A stretch of 64,000 nt of DNA from an uncultured Campylobacter sp. GTDB lineage: Bacteria > Campylobacterota > Campylobacteria > Campylobacterales > Campylobacteraceae. The stretch lies in assembly GCF_937981295.1 (NCBI RefSeq), contig NZ_CALJPC010000080.1:1-64000 (forward strand). The letters run 5' to 3'. The notes under the pieces were generated by a model. It was given only the letters and a program-made list of their open reading frames with translations, was not told the origin of the DNA and did not search any database. Positions within the stretch are counted from its first letter, which is position 1; the number at the start of each line of letters is the position of its first letter. The position numbers and the translations under genes were made by a program. Positions 54,050 to 62,881 of this stretch are shown in pieces.

Positions 54050-54850
54050 TTATCCACCGTGAATCCACATATCCAGTTCCTGTTCCGCCGGAGCTTTGAT
54101 ATCAAAATTTATATTTCCGCAATTATCGTATGAGAATTTACGTCTATAATGTTTCATATGAGTATAAGCCAAGACTTTGTTAAAGTTTTCTAAACTCTCA
54201 TATCCGCTTTTTATTGCCATTAAATTTTTAATAACATTATATTCAATGTAAAAACTTATATCATCGACATCAACATAATTCACAAAAAATTGATTCTCTT
54301 TTATTAAAAATGATTTTTCTAAAAACATTTTTCCGTTATGAAATGGATTTTTCTCTTCGGACAAGATGATAGGCTGTCTAAAGCCCAAAATTTCATCCTT
54401 ATATACAAAATATTTTGATAGATCGGAGATATCTATTTGCGTCTTGTCTTTTATCTCATAATCAAAACTCTTTCTGTCGGTATTTTCAACTAAAAAATCA
54501 AACCAGTTTTCTTCATTGAAATCGCCGATTAGATAGAGCTTGGAGATGTGCGCCGTATAAAAACTATGGCCGAAATTTTTTATATCGTGCTCATCGATAA
54601 TGGTATTTCGCAGAACCTCATAGTCGTGATATCTTTTAAAATAATTTATAGCGGCATTTCGAAGTAACTCTTCGTTGCTCAGAATTCTATTCTCTTTTAG
54701 ACAATATCCCTTTTGATATTTGTAATAGCTAAAAATATTAACTATGCAGGAGCCCTGCGAAGCGGAGTAATCCGGCACGATGCGGATAAACAGGGCGCAG
54801 AAAAGTAGCGCCGCGGCTAGGATTTTAAATTTAAGTTTGTGAAATTTCAT
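54050..54850 (-). CDS. Membrane-anchored periplasmic protein, paralog 2
   Basis: 266 residues, same plan as the gene at 53093-53854: single helix (about 9-24), IRIVPDYS, YYKYQKGYCLKENRILSNEEL, FRQPIIL and FSYDNCGNINFD near the C-terminus. First gene of the small low-GC unit (RBS AAGGAT). The duplication plus low GC suggests a mobile or fast-evolving locus; an immunity or envelope role is only speculation. Confidence 0.62.
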   Translation of the reverse strand: MKFHKLKFKILAAALLFCALFIRIVPDYSASQGSCIVNIFSYYKYQKGYCLKENRILSNEELLRNAAINYFKRYHDYEVLRNTIIDEHDIKNFGHSFYTAHISKLYLIGDFNEENWFDFLVENTDRKSFDYEIKDKTQIDISDLSKYFVYKDEILGFRQPIILSEEKNPFHNGKMFLEKSFLIKENQFFVNYVDVDDISFYIEYNVIKNLMAIKSGYESLENFNKVLAYTHMKHYRRKFSYDNCGNINFDIKAPAEQELDMWIHGG

Positions 54851-55240
54851 AACTATCCTTTAAATGCCGCCATTGAAACAAACCACACACCTCGCCGCCG
54901 CGTTAAATTTATACCTTCGCTCCACATTCATCGCCCCGACCTTTTTAAATTTGAGATAAATTTTATCGACGCTCAAAGTTTTCTGCCTAGAGCCAAAATC
55001 CCGTGCGTCGCTAAATTTCATATCTCGCGCTAGCCAATTTTAAATCGCCGCAACATTTAAATTTTTGGTTCTCGCGACGCTCAAATTTCTCTAGGCACGG
55101 CGCGTAAAATTCAGCGGTGCGGCGCCAAAAATTTCAGATAAATTTTAAAGCCGCGCCTTAGTTTTATGCCGGCAAAATTTAATCGCGCCGCAAAAAGCTA
55201 CTCCGCTGCGCAAAATTTATCCGCGCCGCGCCAAAGCTCG
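54851..55240. other. Intergenic region
   Basis: No gene seen; normal AAATTTTA/GCG-type intergenic sequence resumes here after the low-GC island. Confidence 0.45.
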
Positions 55241-56680
55241 TTATCTCTTCGGTTTGCTTAGCTCATAGCCGAAGCGGATCTTTTTGCTCTCGCCCGGCTT
55301 TAGCTCAAAGTCCCAGCTAAGCAGTCCGTCCTTGCCGAGGCTGCTCTGCTCGGGCGAGTTTTTCAGCGCGACCTTTACGTCTTCATGCGTAGAAACGGGC
55401 GCTCGCTCTTGTAAAACCACGTTCCACGCGCGCTTGGAGCCGTTTTTAATCTCGTAGTCCCAAGCCATGGAATTTTTGCTTTCGCCGCCGAAAAATGAGT
55501 TTTTTGTGAAGTTGTTTGCCTGCTCTTTTTTGACTTCGATCAGGCTATTTTTACCCAGATACGCCGTAGCCTCGGAGTTTGCGGCAAAGCCTAGATGCAC
55601 GAGCCCGATCTGCACGCCGTCGAGCTTTATTAGCGTTTCGCTCTCCTCTATGTTTCTTTCAGGGCTAAATTTAGCCCGCACGTAGGCCGCCTCGCTGCCG
55701 TAGCCGTCGATGAGTAGATCAAATTTCGCATCCAGGCTCTGTTTGTCGAAGCTAAACTCGCCCGCTTCGCCCGCTTTGAGGCTTACGCCGCTGATTTTCC
55801 ACACCTTTGAGAGCGAGCTTTCGATATTCGCGCCCGTCCTTGCATACGACGATCTAGTCTCCATCGCAGGCGCGACCCTATCCATAGTTGCCTCCTCTAG
55901 CATCACATCCTTTTTATAAGCCGCTGCGGGCGCCGGCTTTGCAGGCTCGCCCTCGTACCATGGATAAAATGGCTGCGGCGCGGTCTGCGAAGAGTATTCG
56001 TAAGGATACAGCGCGATCGTTAAATTCGCTAGCTCCGCGTTTAGCGGATTTTGCACCGAGAGTTTTTGCGCGACCTCGATTTTGCCGCTAGCAAGATCTG
56101 CCGAGAGCTCGTTGTGCGTGTAGGCGCTTACGTCAATGGGGTAGCTGATCTTAACGAAGCTCGGATCGCAATCGAAGCTCACATTTAAGCGGCGCTCGTT
56201 TTTGATCGCGTATTTTGAAATTTTCTCTTTGAGCTTTCCGATTTGCTCGTCCGTCTTTGAAATTTCGCCCGCTACAAGCAGAACTTCGTCGTAAACTTTT
56301 TGCGAATCCGCTTTTAAACTCGCCAAACTTCTATCTTTTAAGCTCGCGAAGTCGCTTAAAAAGCGCTGCTGCGCCTTAAGCGCGACCAGGCGGTCGTTTA
56401 GCTCGCGCAAGCTCTTTTCGTCCGCCTCTTTTTTGGCGAATTCCGCGTTTTTAACGGGCTCGCTCTCTTCCAAAGACAATTCGCGCACTTCGCAAGAGCC
56501 CACAATCTCGATGCTGCGGATATCTAAGTACTCCGGCACGTTCACGCTGAAGTTTGATTTTTGCGCGCCGAAGTTTTGGTGCAAGAAGGCGGAGTTCGCG
56601 TAGATCTCAAGGCTATTTTCCTGCGCACTCAAATTTACGGTAAGCGCCGCAGCTGCGCTTAAAAGCACTATTTTTTTCAT
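55241..56680 (-). CDS. DUF4139 (DUF4140/MuiA-like) secreted protein
   Basis: 479 residues with a signal peptide (1-19, ALTVNLSAQ). An N-terminal DUF4140-like part (LEIYANSAFLHQNFG...) leads into a coiled-coil (about 75-165). The C-terminal DUF4139 beta domain follows (VSYPIDVSAYTHNEL, VNPLNAELANLTIALYPYEYSSQ, then KNGSKRAWNVVLQERAPVS... LSWDFELKPGESKKIRFGYEL). The family includes the Streptomyces 'mucoidy inhibitor' A; biochemical function unknown. RBS AAGGAG. Monocistronic. Confidence 0.83.
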   Translation of the reverse strand: MKKIVLLSAAAALTVNLSAQENSLEIYANSAFLHQNFGAQKSNFSVNVPEYLDIRSIEIVGSCEVRELSLEESEPVKNAEFAKKEADEKSLRELNDRLVALKAQQRFLSDFASLKDRSLASLKADSQKVYDEVLLVAGEISKTDEQIGKLKEKISKYAIKNERRLNVSFDCDPSFVKISYPIDVSAYTHNELSADLASGKIEVAQKLSVQNPLNAELANLTIALYPYEYSSQTAPQPFYPWYEGEPAKPAPAAAYKKDVMLEEATMDRVAPAMETRSSYARTGANIESSLSKVWKISGVSLKAGEAGEFSFDKQSLDAKFDLLIDGYGSEAAYVRAKFSPERNIEESETLIKLDGVQIGLVHLGFAANSEATAYLGKNSLIEVKKEQANNFTKNSFFGGESKNSMAWDYEIKNGSKRAWNVVLQERAPVSTHEDVKVALKNSPEQSSLGKDGLLSWDFELKPGESKKIRFGYELSKPKR

Positions 56681-56993
56681 TTTTGCTCCTTAAAAATTTT
56701 ACGTAATTGTAACGATAAATTTTGATTTTTATGCTTAAAATTCGGAGCGATTTTAAAATTCCGGCCCCGCCGCCCGCTTTGAAATTTTAAAATTTCGCCG
56801 CCGTAAAAACTCCGCCGCGGGCGCTAAAATTTTACTGCCAATAGCGTTCATTAAGTCCTCTCACTCGCGCAGCCTAAGCGATAAAATTTTAAAATTTCGA
56901 AGCTTCTATTATTAATGACGAGCTGTACCCTCCGCGAAGTAAAACTATAAATTCAAAATTTTACACAGCCAACTACCCCCGAGAAGCCAACCA

Positions 56994-57028
56994 ATAAATT
57001 TTAAAATTTTACGCAGTAAAATTTCTGA
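56994..57028. repeat. 35-bp direct repeat, copy 1
   Basis: Identical to 57144-57178. The repeat ends in AAATTTTAC-GCA-GTAAAATTT, a 9-nt perfect hairpin, followed by CTGA. Confidence 0.8.
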
Positions 57029-57143
57029 AACTTTAGGCGAGCGAAGCAATGCGAAGGAAGCGCGGGGCGCTTCCTAGTCTTCACGAGAAATAGTGAAGCT
57101 CCTCATCGCAGCGGTGGCTTAGTTGTCACGCGAAGTTAAACCG

Positions 57144-57178
57144 ATAAATTTTAAAATTTTACGCAGTAAAATTTCTGA
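57144..57178. repeat. 35-bp direct repeat, copy 2
   Basis: Perfect copy of 56994-57028, start to start 150 nt, with the same internal hairpin. Confidence 0.8.
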
Positions 57179-57198
57179 CTATCTTTCGCGGAGACTTC

Positions 57199-57286
57199 GC
57201 AAGCGTCTTAACGCTTGCTCGTATTGCTCCGCTCAGGTGCAGGGAGTGCTTGCACTCCCGCTCGCAAGGACGAGCTGTGCTCGTCC
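57199..57286. repeat. Cluster of three short hairpins
   Basis: Three successive inverted repeats within 88 nt: GCAAGCGT-CTTA-ACGCTTGC (57199-57218), GGGAGTGC-TT-GCACTCCC (57242-57259) and GGACGAGC-TGT-GCTCGTCC (57268-57286). They lie just downstream of the ABC ATPase gene on its strand, with no T-runs; they may stabilise or end its mRNA. Confidence 0.65.
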
Positions 57287-57298
57287 GCGAAGTAAAGA

Positions 57299-58075
57299 CT
57301 AGAATGGATACGTCAAGCAGCAGACGCGACCGACCTTTTCGTTGTAGCTGACGTCAAGCTTCAGATCGTATAGCTTGCTTAAAATTTCGCTCTTTATGAT
57401 CTGCTCGGCCTTTCCGTATGCGACCTCGCCGCCACCTTTTACGAGCGCGACGTATCCGCCCAAAAGCAGCGCGAAGTCCGGATTGTGCGTGGCCAAAACG
57501 ACGGTGTAGCCGTTTTTGAGAAGCTCTTTTGTAGCGCGGAGGAATTTGTATTGGTTGGCAAAGTCTAACGCCGAGGTGGGCTCGTCGAAAATCACGATCT
57601 TAGGCTCGCTGCAAAGGGCGCGTGCGATAGACGCCATCTGTCTCTGGCCGCCGCTTAGGCGCGTGATGATCTTGTCTTTTAGGTGCCAAATTTCAAGCAT
57701 TTTCATGTAGCGCTGCGCGAGCTTGTAGTCGCTTTCGCTCGGCTGCGAAAAGATCCCGATATGCGCCGTGCGCCCCATCAGGACGTATTCAAAGACGCTG
57801 TAGTCGTACTCGCAGACCTCGCTTTGCGAGACGTAGCCGATGATCTCGGCGCGCCCTTTGGCGCTGAGGCTCGTCATATCCTTGCCGTCGATTGAAATTT
57901 TACCGCGCAGAGGCTCAAGCGTGCCGCTGATTAAATTTAAAAGCGTCGATTTGCCCGCGCCGTTTTGCCCCAAAATCGTCAGCATCGCGCCCGCTTCGAG
58001 GTTGAAATTCACGTCGCGCAGCGTCAGAGGGGCGGATTTTACGTAGCCGAAGTCTAAGCTCTCAACCCTAACCAT
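57299..58075 (-). CDS. Iron-siderophore-type ABC transporter ATP-binding protein
   Basis: 258 residues, FecE/FhuC type. Walker A LGQNGAGKST (about 34-43), signature LSGGQRQMASIARAL, Walker B IVIFDEPTSALD, H-loop THN. The start overlaps the permease gene by 8 nt. It powers import of a ferric siderophore, haem, cobalamin or other metal chelate with the FecCD permease. Its own binding-protein gene is decayed. Confidence 0.92.
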   Translation of the reverse strand: MVRVESLDFGYVKSAPLTLRDVNFNLEAGAMLTILGQNGAGKSTLLNLISGTLEPLRGKISIDGKDMTSLSAKGRAEIIGYVSQSEVCEYDYSVFEYVLMGRTAHIGIFSQPSESDYKLAQRYMKMLEIWHLKDKIITRLSGGQRQMASIARALCSEPKIVIFDEPTSALDFANQYKFLRATKELLKNGYTVVLATHNPDFALLLGGYVALVKGGGEVAYGKAEQIIKSEILSKLYDLKLDVSYNEKVGRVCCLTYPF

Positions 58076-59060
58076 TTAGCTTCCTTTTGTTTTTAAGCAG
58101 GATGAATATAAAAAATAGCGTGCCTATAAAGCCCGTAAGCACGCCTAGCGGGATCTCGCTCTGATTTATGCTGCGCGCTACGTCGTCTACGATGAGCACG
58201 AAGATCGCGCTTAAAAATATGCTCGCGGGGATCGCTTTGGTGTTGCTCACGCCCACGATCATGCGCGTTAGATGCGGCATCAAAAGCCCCACCCACGCGA
58301 CTATGCCGCTAATACACACGCTGCTTGCGGTTAGCAGCGTCGCGCAGACGATGATGATTCCTCGCTCCAGCACGACGTTTACGCCCAGCTTCGCCGCGGT
58401 CGCATCACCCATGGATAGGACGTTTATGCGGTAACTCATCAGTACCAAGATAGCGATACAAACCCCCATCACCGGCGCTATCATCGCTAGCACGGAGGGA
58501 TCGACCTTCGCGAGGCTTCCTAGCTGCCAATACACGATGTCTGCAAGCTTCGTCTCGGGATCTGCCATAAATTTTAAAAATCCGATCAGCGCGCCCATCA
58601 GACCGCTTACGATGATGCCCGCAAGCACGAGCATTATGGTGGCGCTGGAACGCAGCGCTCGCGTAACCAGAAGCGTAACGCAAACCGCCGCAAGCCCGAA
58701 AATGAAGGCGAAAAGCTGGATCAAAAGGATGTTTAGATCAAGCAGGATCGCAATCGCCGCGCCCACGCAAGCTCCGGCGCTGACGCCCAAAAGATCGGGC
58801 GAGACGAGCTGGTTTTTAAAGACGCCCTGATACGCCGTGCCGCTGATGCCCAGCGCCGCGCCCACGAGCACTGCGGCGATGATACGCGGCAAGCGCACCT
58901 GCATGACGACATTGTGGACGTTTTGCGCTACCTCGCCGCCGCTAAGCGCTTTTAGCACCTCGGCGATGCTTAGGCCGAAGCGCCCTATACAAAGCGATAT
59001 CGCGATCGTCGCGATCATCGCCAGTATCAGCAGCACGAGCATAAATTTAAAATTTTTCAT
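58068..59060 (-). CDS. FecCD-family ABC transporter permease
   Basis: 330 residues from ATG 59060 (AAGGGA upstream; an in-frame ATG at 59093 is less well placed). About ten helices. FecCD hallmarks are GGEVAQNVHNVVMQVRLPRIIAAVLVGAALGISGTAYQGVFKNQLVSPDLLGVSAGA and GIVAWVGLLMPHLTRMIVG (the EAA-like coupling loop). Imports iron chelates or related cofactors. Between it and cooS lies the remnant of the substrate-binding protein. Confidence 0.92.
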   Translation of the reverse strand: MKNFKFMLVLLILAMIATIAISLCIGRFGLSIAEVLKALSGGEVAQNVHNVVMQVRLPRIIAAVLVGAALGISGTAYQGVFKNQLVSPDLLGVSAGACVGAAIAILLDLNILLIQLFAFIFGLAAVCVTLLVTRALRSSATIMLVLAGIIVSGLMGALIGFLKFMADPETKLADIVYWQLGSLAKVDPSVLAMIAPVMGVCIAILVLMSYRINVLSMGDATAAKLGVNVVLERGIIIVCATLLTASSVCISGIVAWVGLLMPHLTRMIVGVSNTKAIPASIFLSAIFVLIVDDVARSINQSEIPLGVLTGFIGTLFFIFILLKNKRKLNG

Positions 59061-59145
59061 ACCTTCCCTTGCTTTAAATTTTATCTTTTGCATTAAATTT
59101 AATCTTTGAAATTTCGCTTTATCGAAACCCGCTTAAAATTTCGCC

Positions 59146-59446
59146 TTAAATTCCGCCTTCCAGCTCGTAGGCGAAAGGCTTGCGGTAAAATTCTTTCGTG
59201 ATAGCTCCAAGATCAATATTTTAGAAAAGATCCGGATGAAAATTTTAGCCGCCTGCAAGATTTGCAGTGACGTCCTCGCGCCCGTGTGGTCTCAGCCGAA
59301 AATGTTTGCAGGTACAGCATAGACGCACTTTTGCTGCACCGTCTCAAGCTGCGAAACGCAGGACTTGACAGCAGCGCCTCCGCCTCGTGCGACGTCTTCT
59401 GCCGATGATGACGCAGTGGCTGCAGCGACTTTGATTTATACATCTA
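59146..59446 (-). pseudogene. Decayed substrate-binding protein gene of the iron ABC transporter
   Basis: Scattered over frames on the minus strand are pieces of the C-terminal third of an iron-chelate binding protein: QLETVQQKCVYAVPANIFG (matches the VYxVPxN block), NFHPDLF between two in-frame TAA codons, and IDLGAITKEFYRKPFAYELEGGI ending at TAA 59146. It is in the expected place, directly upstream of the permease. The N-terminal two-thirds are missing. Several stops and at least one frame change mark it as inactive. A 76-codon ORF over the same DNA in another frame is not a gene. Confidence 0.72.
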
Positions 59447-59944
59447 AATCCTTAAACAGATGTGGCATTTTAGCACATATCATATTAAATTTTTATGATT
59501 TCGGCTTTCATATACGTGAGCGTATGTGAGCGAATCTAATGGCGTGCAGCTCCGTGCAATAAGGCTTTTAGCAAAATTTAGCTTGCGGATTTCAGATGAG
59601 CGTCTACGAAATTTATGCTGAGATGGAATTTTAAAATTTCATCCGTTCGCGAAAGATAGACTTAAACCTGATGGCAGAATTTTGCCTGGCTAAATTCCGC
59701 CGATTTAGCAGCAGACGCAACGCGCGGCAAAATTTTACGTAGGATTTGAAGATTTGATTTAAAATTTCACAAACGAATGCTGCGCGAAAATTTTCTCTTT
59801 ATTTGATCGCGATTTTGCTAGCCACTTAGTTGTAGAATTTTACTTGCCGTTTGGCCGCGGGATTTTATTTGCCCGCAAGAGGTTAAATTTTATCATGAAA
59901 TTTCGCATCGCTTAAAATGCGATGCGAAATGAATCCATCCGTCG
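59447..59944. other. Intergenic region between the ABC genes and cooS
   Basis: No gene. AAATTTTA-rich words with an AAATTTTAAAATTT palindrome near 59630. No clear terminator for cooS was identified. Confidence 0.45.
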
Positions 59945-62665
59945 CTACTGCCAGCCTAGAGCTTTGCGTTTTAAGCGCATGTCGCTTACCATTTTTAACG
60001 CAAGCGCGACCGGATCGGTATCTACGTGCATCACAGAGCCAAGCGCACGCCTGGTGCCCTCTTTGAAAAAGTGTATGACATTTGCGGAGCCGTGGATTTG
60101 ATACTCGACGCAGTGATACGAGTCGATGCCCATTAGGCGGAATCCGAGCGAGGCATCGACACCCTTTTCGTTCGCCCACTCGGGAGAGGTGAAGGCAAGC
60201 GGCAGCTCGTAGAGATTTTTGCCTAGCACTCCTGCGATACCTGCGAAAATTCCGCTGGAGCGGGTATTATCGATACACTCGCCCACGTGCCATATCGGCG
60301 GAAGCTCATCTTTTTCTAAAAACGCCCGCAGTGACGCGCCCGCTTTTTTATACGCGCTTTTTTGGCAAAAGCCCAGCTTCATTAGCGGAAACGATGCGCA
60401 GCCGTTGGTTAGGATTAGGACGTTATTTTCGATTAGGGTTTGTGCGACATCTATGATAGCGCGCTCATAAGGCACTTTAGGATTGGTGCAGCCGACCATA
60501 TTTACTATGCCTAAAATTTCACCGCTTTTTAGCGCGTGCGCTAACGGCTCCATGCCGCCGTAGTGTTTATGGACGAATTCTACCGAAAAGCCCACTTCGG
60601 CCTCAACTTCGTACGGCGGGATATATACCGGCAGCCCCTTGCGCTTTTCGTGAGATTGCAATGCGCGGTCTAGAATTTTACGTGCTAAATTCCTAGTCTC
60701 GGCGATATTACTATGGTGATGATCGTAGCCGATATGCTCGGCTCCGGGAAGCCTAGCTGATGAGCTTGTGGTAACGACCTTGGTCTGGAAGCAGTTAGCC
60801 ACGTCCATGATCGCAGGATAGACATCTTGGACATCGGCGACCCACAGATCAAGCGCTCCCGTGCCTATGACGAGTTCGGCAGTTACGGCGTTTGAGAGCG
60901 GTACGACGCCCCAGTTGCGATACATCGCCGATAGTCCAGAACAGCACACGCCGTAAAATGCGATCCCCTGCGCGCCTATTGCGCGAGCCTTGTCTTGGTA
61001 CTCTTTAGAATTTCCAATCTCTACTATTAGGCTTACTAATGTCGGCAGATGTCCGTGCACGGCGATATTGACCCAGCCTTTTTTAAGCGCGCCCATATTG
61101 CTTTTGGAAGTTACGCGATCTCCTACGCCAAATAGCGCATCCGTAGCGATATTTGCAGCTACTACGCCAGTGAATGTAAAAGCAAGCCCGCAGCGCAAAA
61201 GATGCTGCATCACGCTGCGCCAGTCTCCATCCGTGCCTACACCCGTTCGGTGATACGCCTCAAAGACTTCGTTATATGCACTAATCGGCAAGATATCTAG
61301 CTTCCGCCATACTTCTTGACGCTCCTTGGGTGCGAGCGCAGTGATGGTTTTATACTCGCCGCTACTTTGCGAAAGATCTGTCAAAAGCGTATCGGCAAGC
61401 TCGATCGCTACCTCTTTTAACTCTCTGCCTTCAGTTGGAATTCCAAAGGCTTTGGCGGTATTGATGATTTTGTATTCGCCTATGATTGGCAGATCTAGCT
61501 TGCCCTGCGCCGCCCATTTTAGCGACAGCAGAAGCTCTCTGGCGTGCGCGCCGTGTTGAGCTACGCCTGCAGCTACTTGACGCAATAGGTTGCGCGATAC
61601 GATGAGATCGGCGTCTGCACCGCAAGTGCCGCGATCGGCCTTTTTAGTAATTTTGCAAGGCCCCATATTGCAGATCTTACAGCATACTCCGGTAAGTCCA
61701 TAGCTACACATCGGCATCTGTTTATCGAAGCGATCAAACGCCGTATCTACGCCGATCTGCTCCATCCTAAGCATCATTTCGCGCACGGCGGGATCAGGGG
61801 TTTTCTCAAGTACTTCTTGTTTTGTGGGGAAGGTCTTTTTGTATTCAAGCACCGCCTTCATATAATCCGCCGTAAATTCCGCCTCGTGAAAATACTCGAA
61901 AAGATTGCCCTGTGCGTCTTTATGCGTGTGCGGACTAGCCTCTGCGGGTACTAAAACTTTTGGGATGCCGTGCTCGTCAAATCCGATAATCGCGCGGTGA
62001 GAGTGAGGCTTGTGATCATGGCAATGTTTGTCGTGCTCGTGTGAGCTGATGACGGAATCTTTGTCGTGCTCATGCGAATACGCCGCAGAATTTGCACCGT
62101 ATTCGTGCAAATAGGCTGCGAGGTTTTCTTCTTGATCGTGTGGGTGGGTCGCAAGATCTTCGTCGTGTAGATGCGAGTGGATTGCGGAGCTATCGCTATG
62201 TTCGTGCGAGCAAGAGATGTGGCCTTTGCTGCTTGGGCTCTTTGCAGGATTTGAAATGGAATTTGTCAAAGAATCAGCCATGGAATTTGTCGTAGAGCCT
62301 ATCGCGGAATTTTGGGCGTTGCCTGCGCTTTGAGTGCTTGAGTGCGCCGCAAAGTTCGTGCTTGAAACAGAGTTTGCGCTATCATCGTAACTCGGTGCGG
62401 AATTTTTGGCTTCGCAGTCGCACTCGTCGCAGGAATTCTCACCTGCGGCGCGATTTTTAGAAATTTTGTCACGAGTATGCGAGGCGGAAGTCGTAGAATT
62501 TGCAGCGGAATTTTGAGCGATATTTGCGCTTTTATCAAAAACGGACGCGGCGGAGCTTTTGACCGCATTTGCGGCGGAATTTTCTCCCGTATTCGCAGCG
62601 GAATTTTCATCCGTCGCAGCCTTCTTGCGTGAGCCTTTTTGTTTTGCGATTTTGTCGTTTGCCAT
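59945..62665 (-). CDS. cooS: CooS-family (anaerobic CO dehydrogenase-like) protein with N-terminal His-rich extension
   Basis: 906 residues against about 640 normally. Residues 1-150 are Asn/Ser/Ala low-complexity with a CDECDC motif (80-85), 151-250 His/Asp/Glu-rich (SHEHDKHCHDHKPHSH). The CooS core follows. Clusters D/B: C320, C328, C329, C332, C337, C348 (CSYGLTGVCCKICNMGPC). C-cluster: HGH (537-539), GVCCSG (574-575), VGC726, NGC756, GEC797, and catalytic Lys834 (EWANEKG). The Cys expected in the DVQC motif is Asp614 (DVQD). CO oxidation is therefore uncertain; a different metal cluster is possible. No cooF, cooC or ACS genes are adjacent. RBS AAGGAG before ATG 62665. Confidence 0.85.
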   Translation of the reverse strand: MANDKIAKQKGSRKKAATDENSAANTGENSAANAVKSSAASVFDKSANIAQNSAANSTTSASHTRDKISKNRAAGENSCDECDCEAKNSAPSYDDSANSVSSTNFAAHSSTQSAGNAQNSAIGSTTNSMADSLTNSISNPAKSPSSKGHISCSHEHSDSSAIHSHLHDEDLATHPHDQEENLAAYLHEYGANSAAYSHEHDKDSVISSHEHDKHCHDHKPHSHRAIIGFDEHGIPKVLVPAEASPHTHKDAQGNLFEYFHEAEFTADYMKAVLEYKKTFPTKQEVLEKTPDPAVREMMLRMEQIGVDTAFDRFDKQMPMCSYGLTGVCCKICNMGPCKITKKADRGTCGADADLIVSRNLLRQVAAGVAQHGAHARELLLSLKWAAQGKLDLPIIGEYKIINTAKAFGIPTEGRELKEVAIELADTLLTDLSQSSGEYKTITALAPKERQEVWRKLDILPISAYNEVFEAYHRTGVGTDGDWRSVMQHLLRCGLAFTFTGVVAANIATDALFGVGDRVTSKSNMGALKKGWVNIAVHGHLPTLVSLIVEIGNSKEYQDKARAIGAQGIAFYGVCCSGLSAMYRNWGVVPLSNAVTAELVIGTGALDLWVADVQDVYPAIMDVANCFQTKVVTTSSSARLPGAEHIGYDHHHSNIAETRNLARKILDRALQSHEKRKGLPVYIPPYEVEAEVGFSVEFVHKHYGGMEPLAHALKSGEILGIVNMVGCTNPKVPYERAIIDVAQTLIENNVLILTNGCASFPLMKLGFCQKSAYKKAGASLRAFLEKDELPPIWHVGECIDNTRSSGIFAGIAGVLGKNLYELPLAFTSPEWANEKGVDASLGFRLMGIDSYHCVEYQIHGSANVIHFFKEGTRRALGSVMHVDTDPVALALKMVSDMRLKRKALGWQ

Positions 62666-62716
62666 GACGTCTCCTTGAAATTTATTTTAAAAATAAGCGA
62701 GAATGCAGCCCTCAAT

Positions 62717-62854
62717 AAATATACTAAAAAACTACACTATCTAATTCTTATAGATAAAATTTAACGTGATTGTATTTTTTAATTGCTTTAAATTCCCTTA
62801 ATAGCGCACTAAAATAAAAGATAAATTTTTATGAATAAAATATACTAAATAACT
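62717..62854. repeat. Two copies of a 17-bp AT-rich word upstream of cooS
   Basis: AAATATACTAAAAAACT (62717-62733) and AAATATACTAAATAACT (62838-62854) differ by one base; the second is part of an inverted ACTAA-N5-TTAGT motif. They sit in the region that should hold the cooS promoter and could be regulator sites. Confidence 0.4.
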
Positions 62855-62881
62855 TAGTTTAAATTTCGCCAAGCGGCTCGA

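Larger units (their letters stand above)
56681..57298. repeat. Hairpin- and repeat-rich intergenic region
   Basis: No gene. It contains a 35-bp perfect direct repeat and three short perfect hairpins (listed separately), and a second pair GACGAGCTGT...TCCGCGAAGTAAA at 56919 and 57270. Confidence 0.65.

Noticed and set aside
56994..57178. Direct repeats as a CRISPR array
   Set aside because: Only two copies, a 115-nt gap, no cas genes, and the repeat consists mostly of the common AAATTTTAAAATTT word.
59213..59443. 76-codon minus-strand ORF with ATG and AAGGAT
   Set aside because: The protein-like content is in the other two frames (fragments of a binding protein); this frame is Arg/Ser/His-rich and looks like a shadow.
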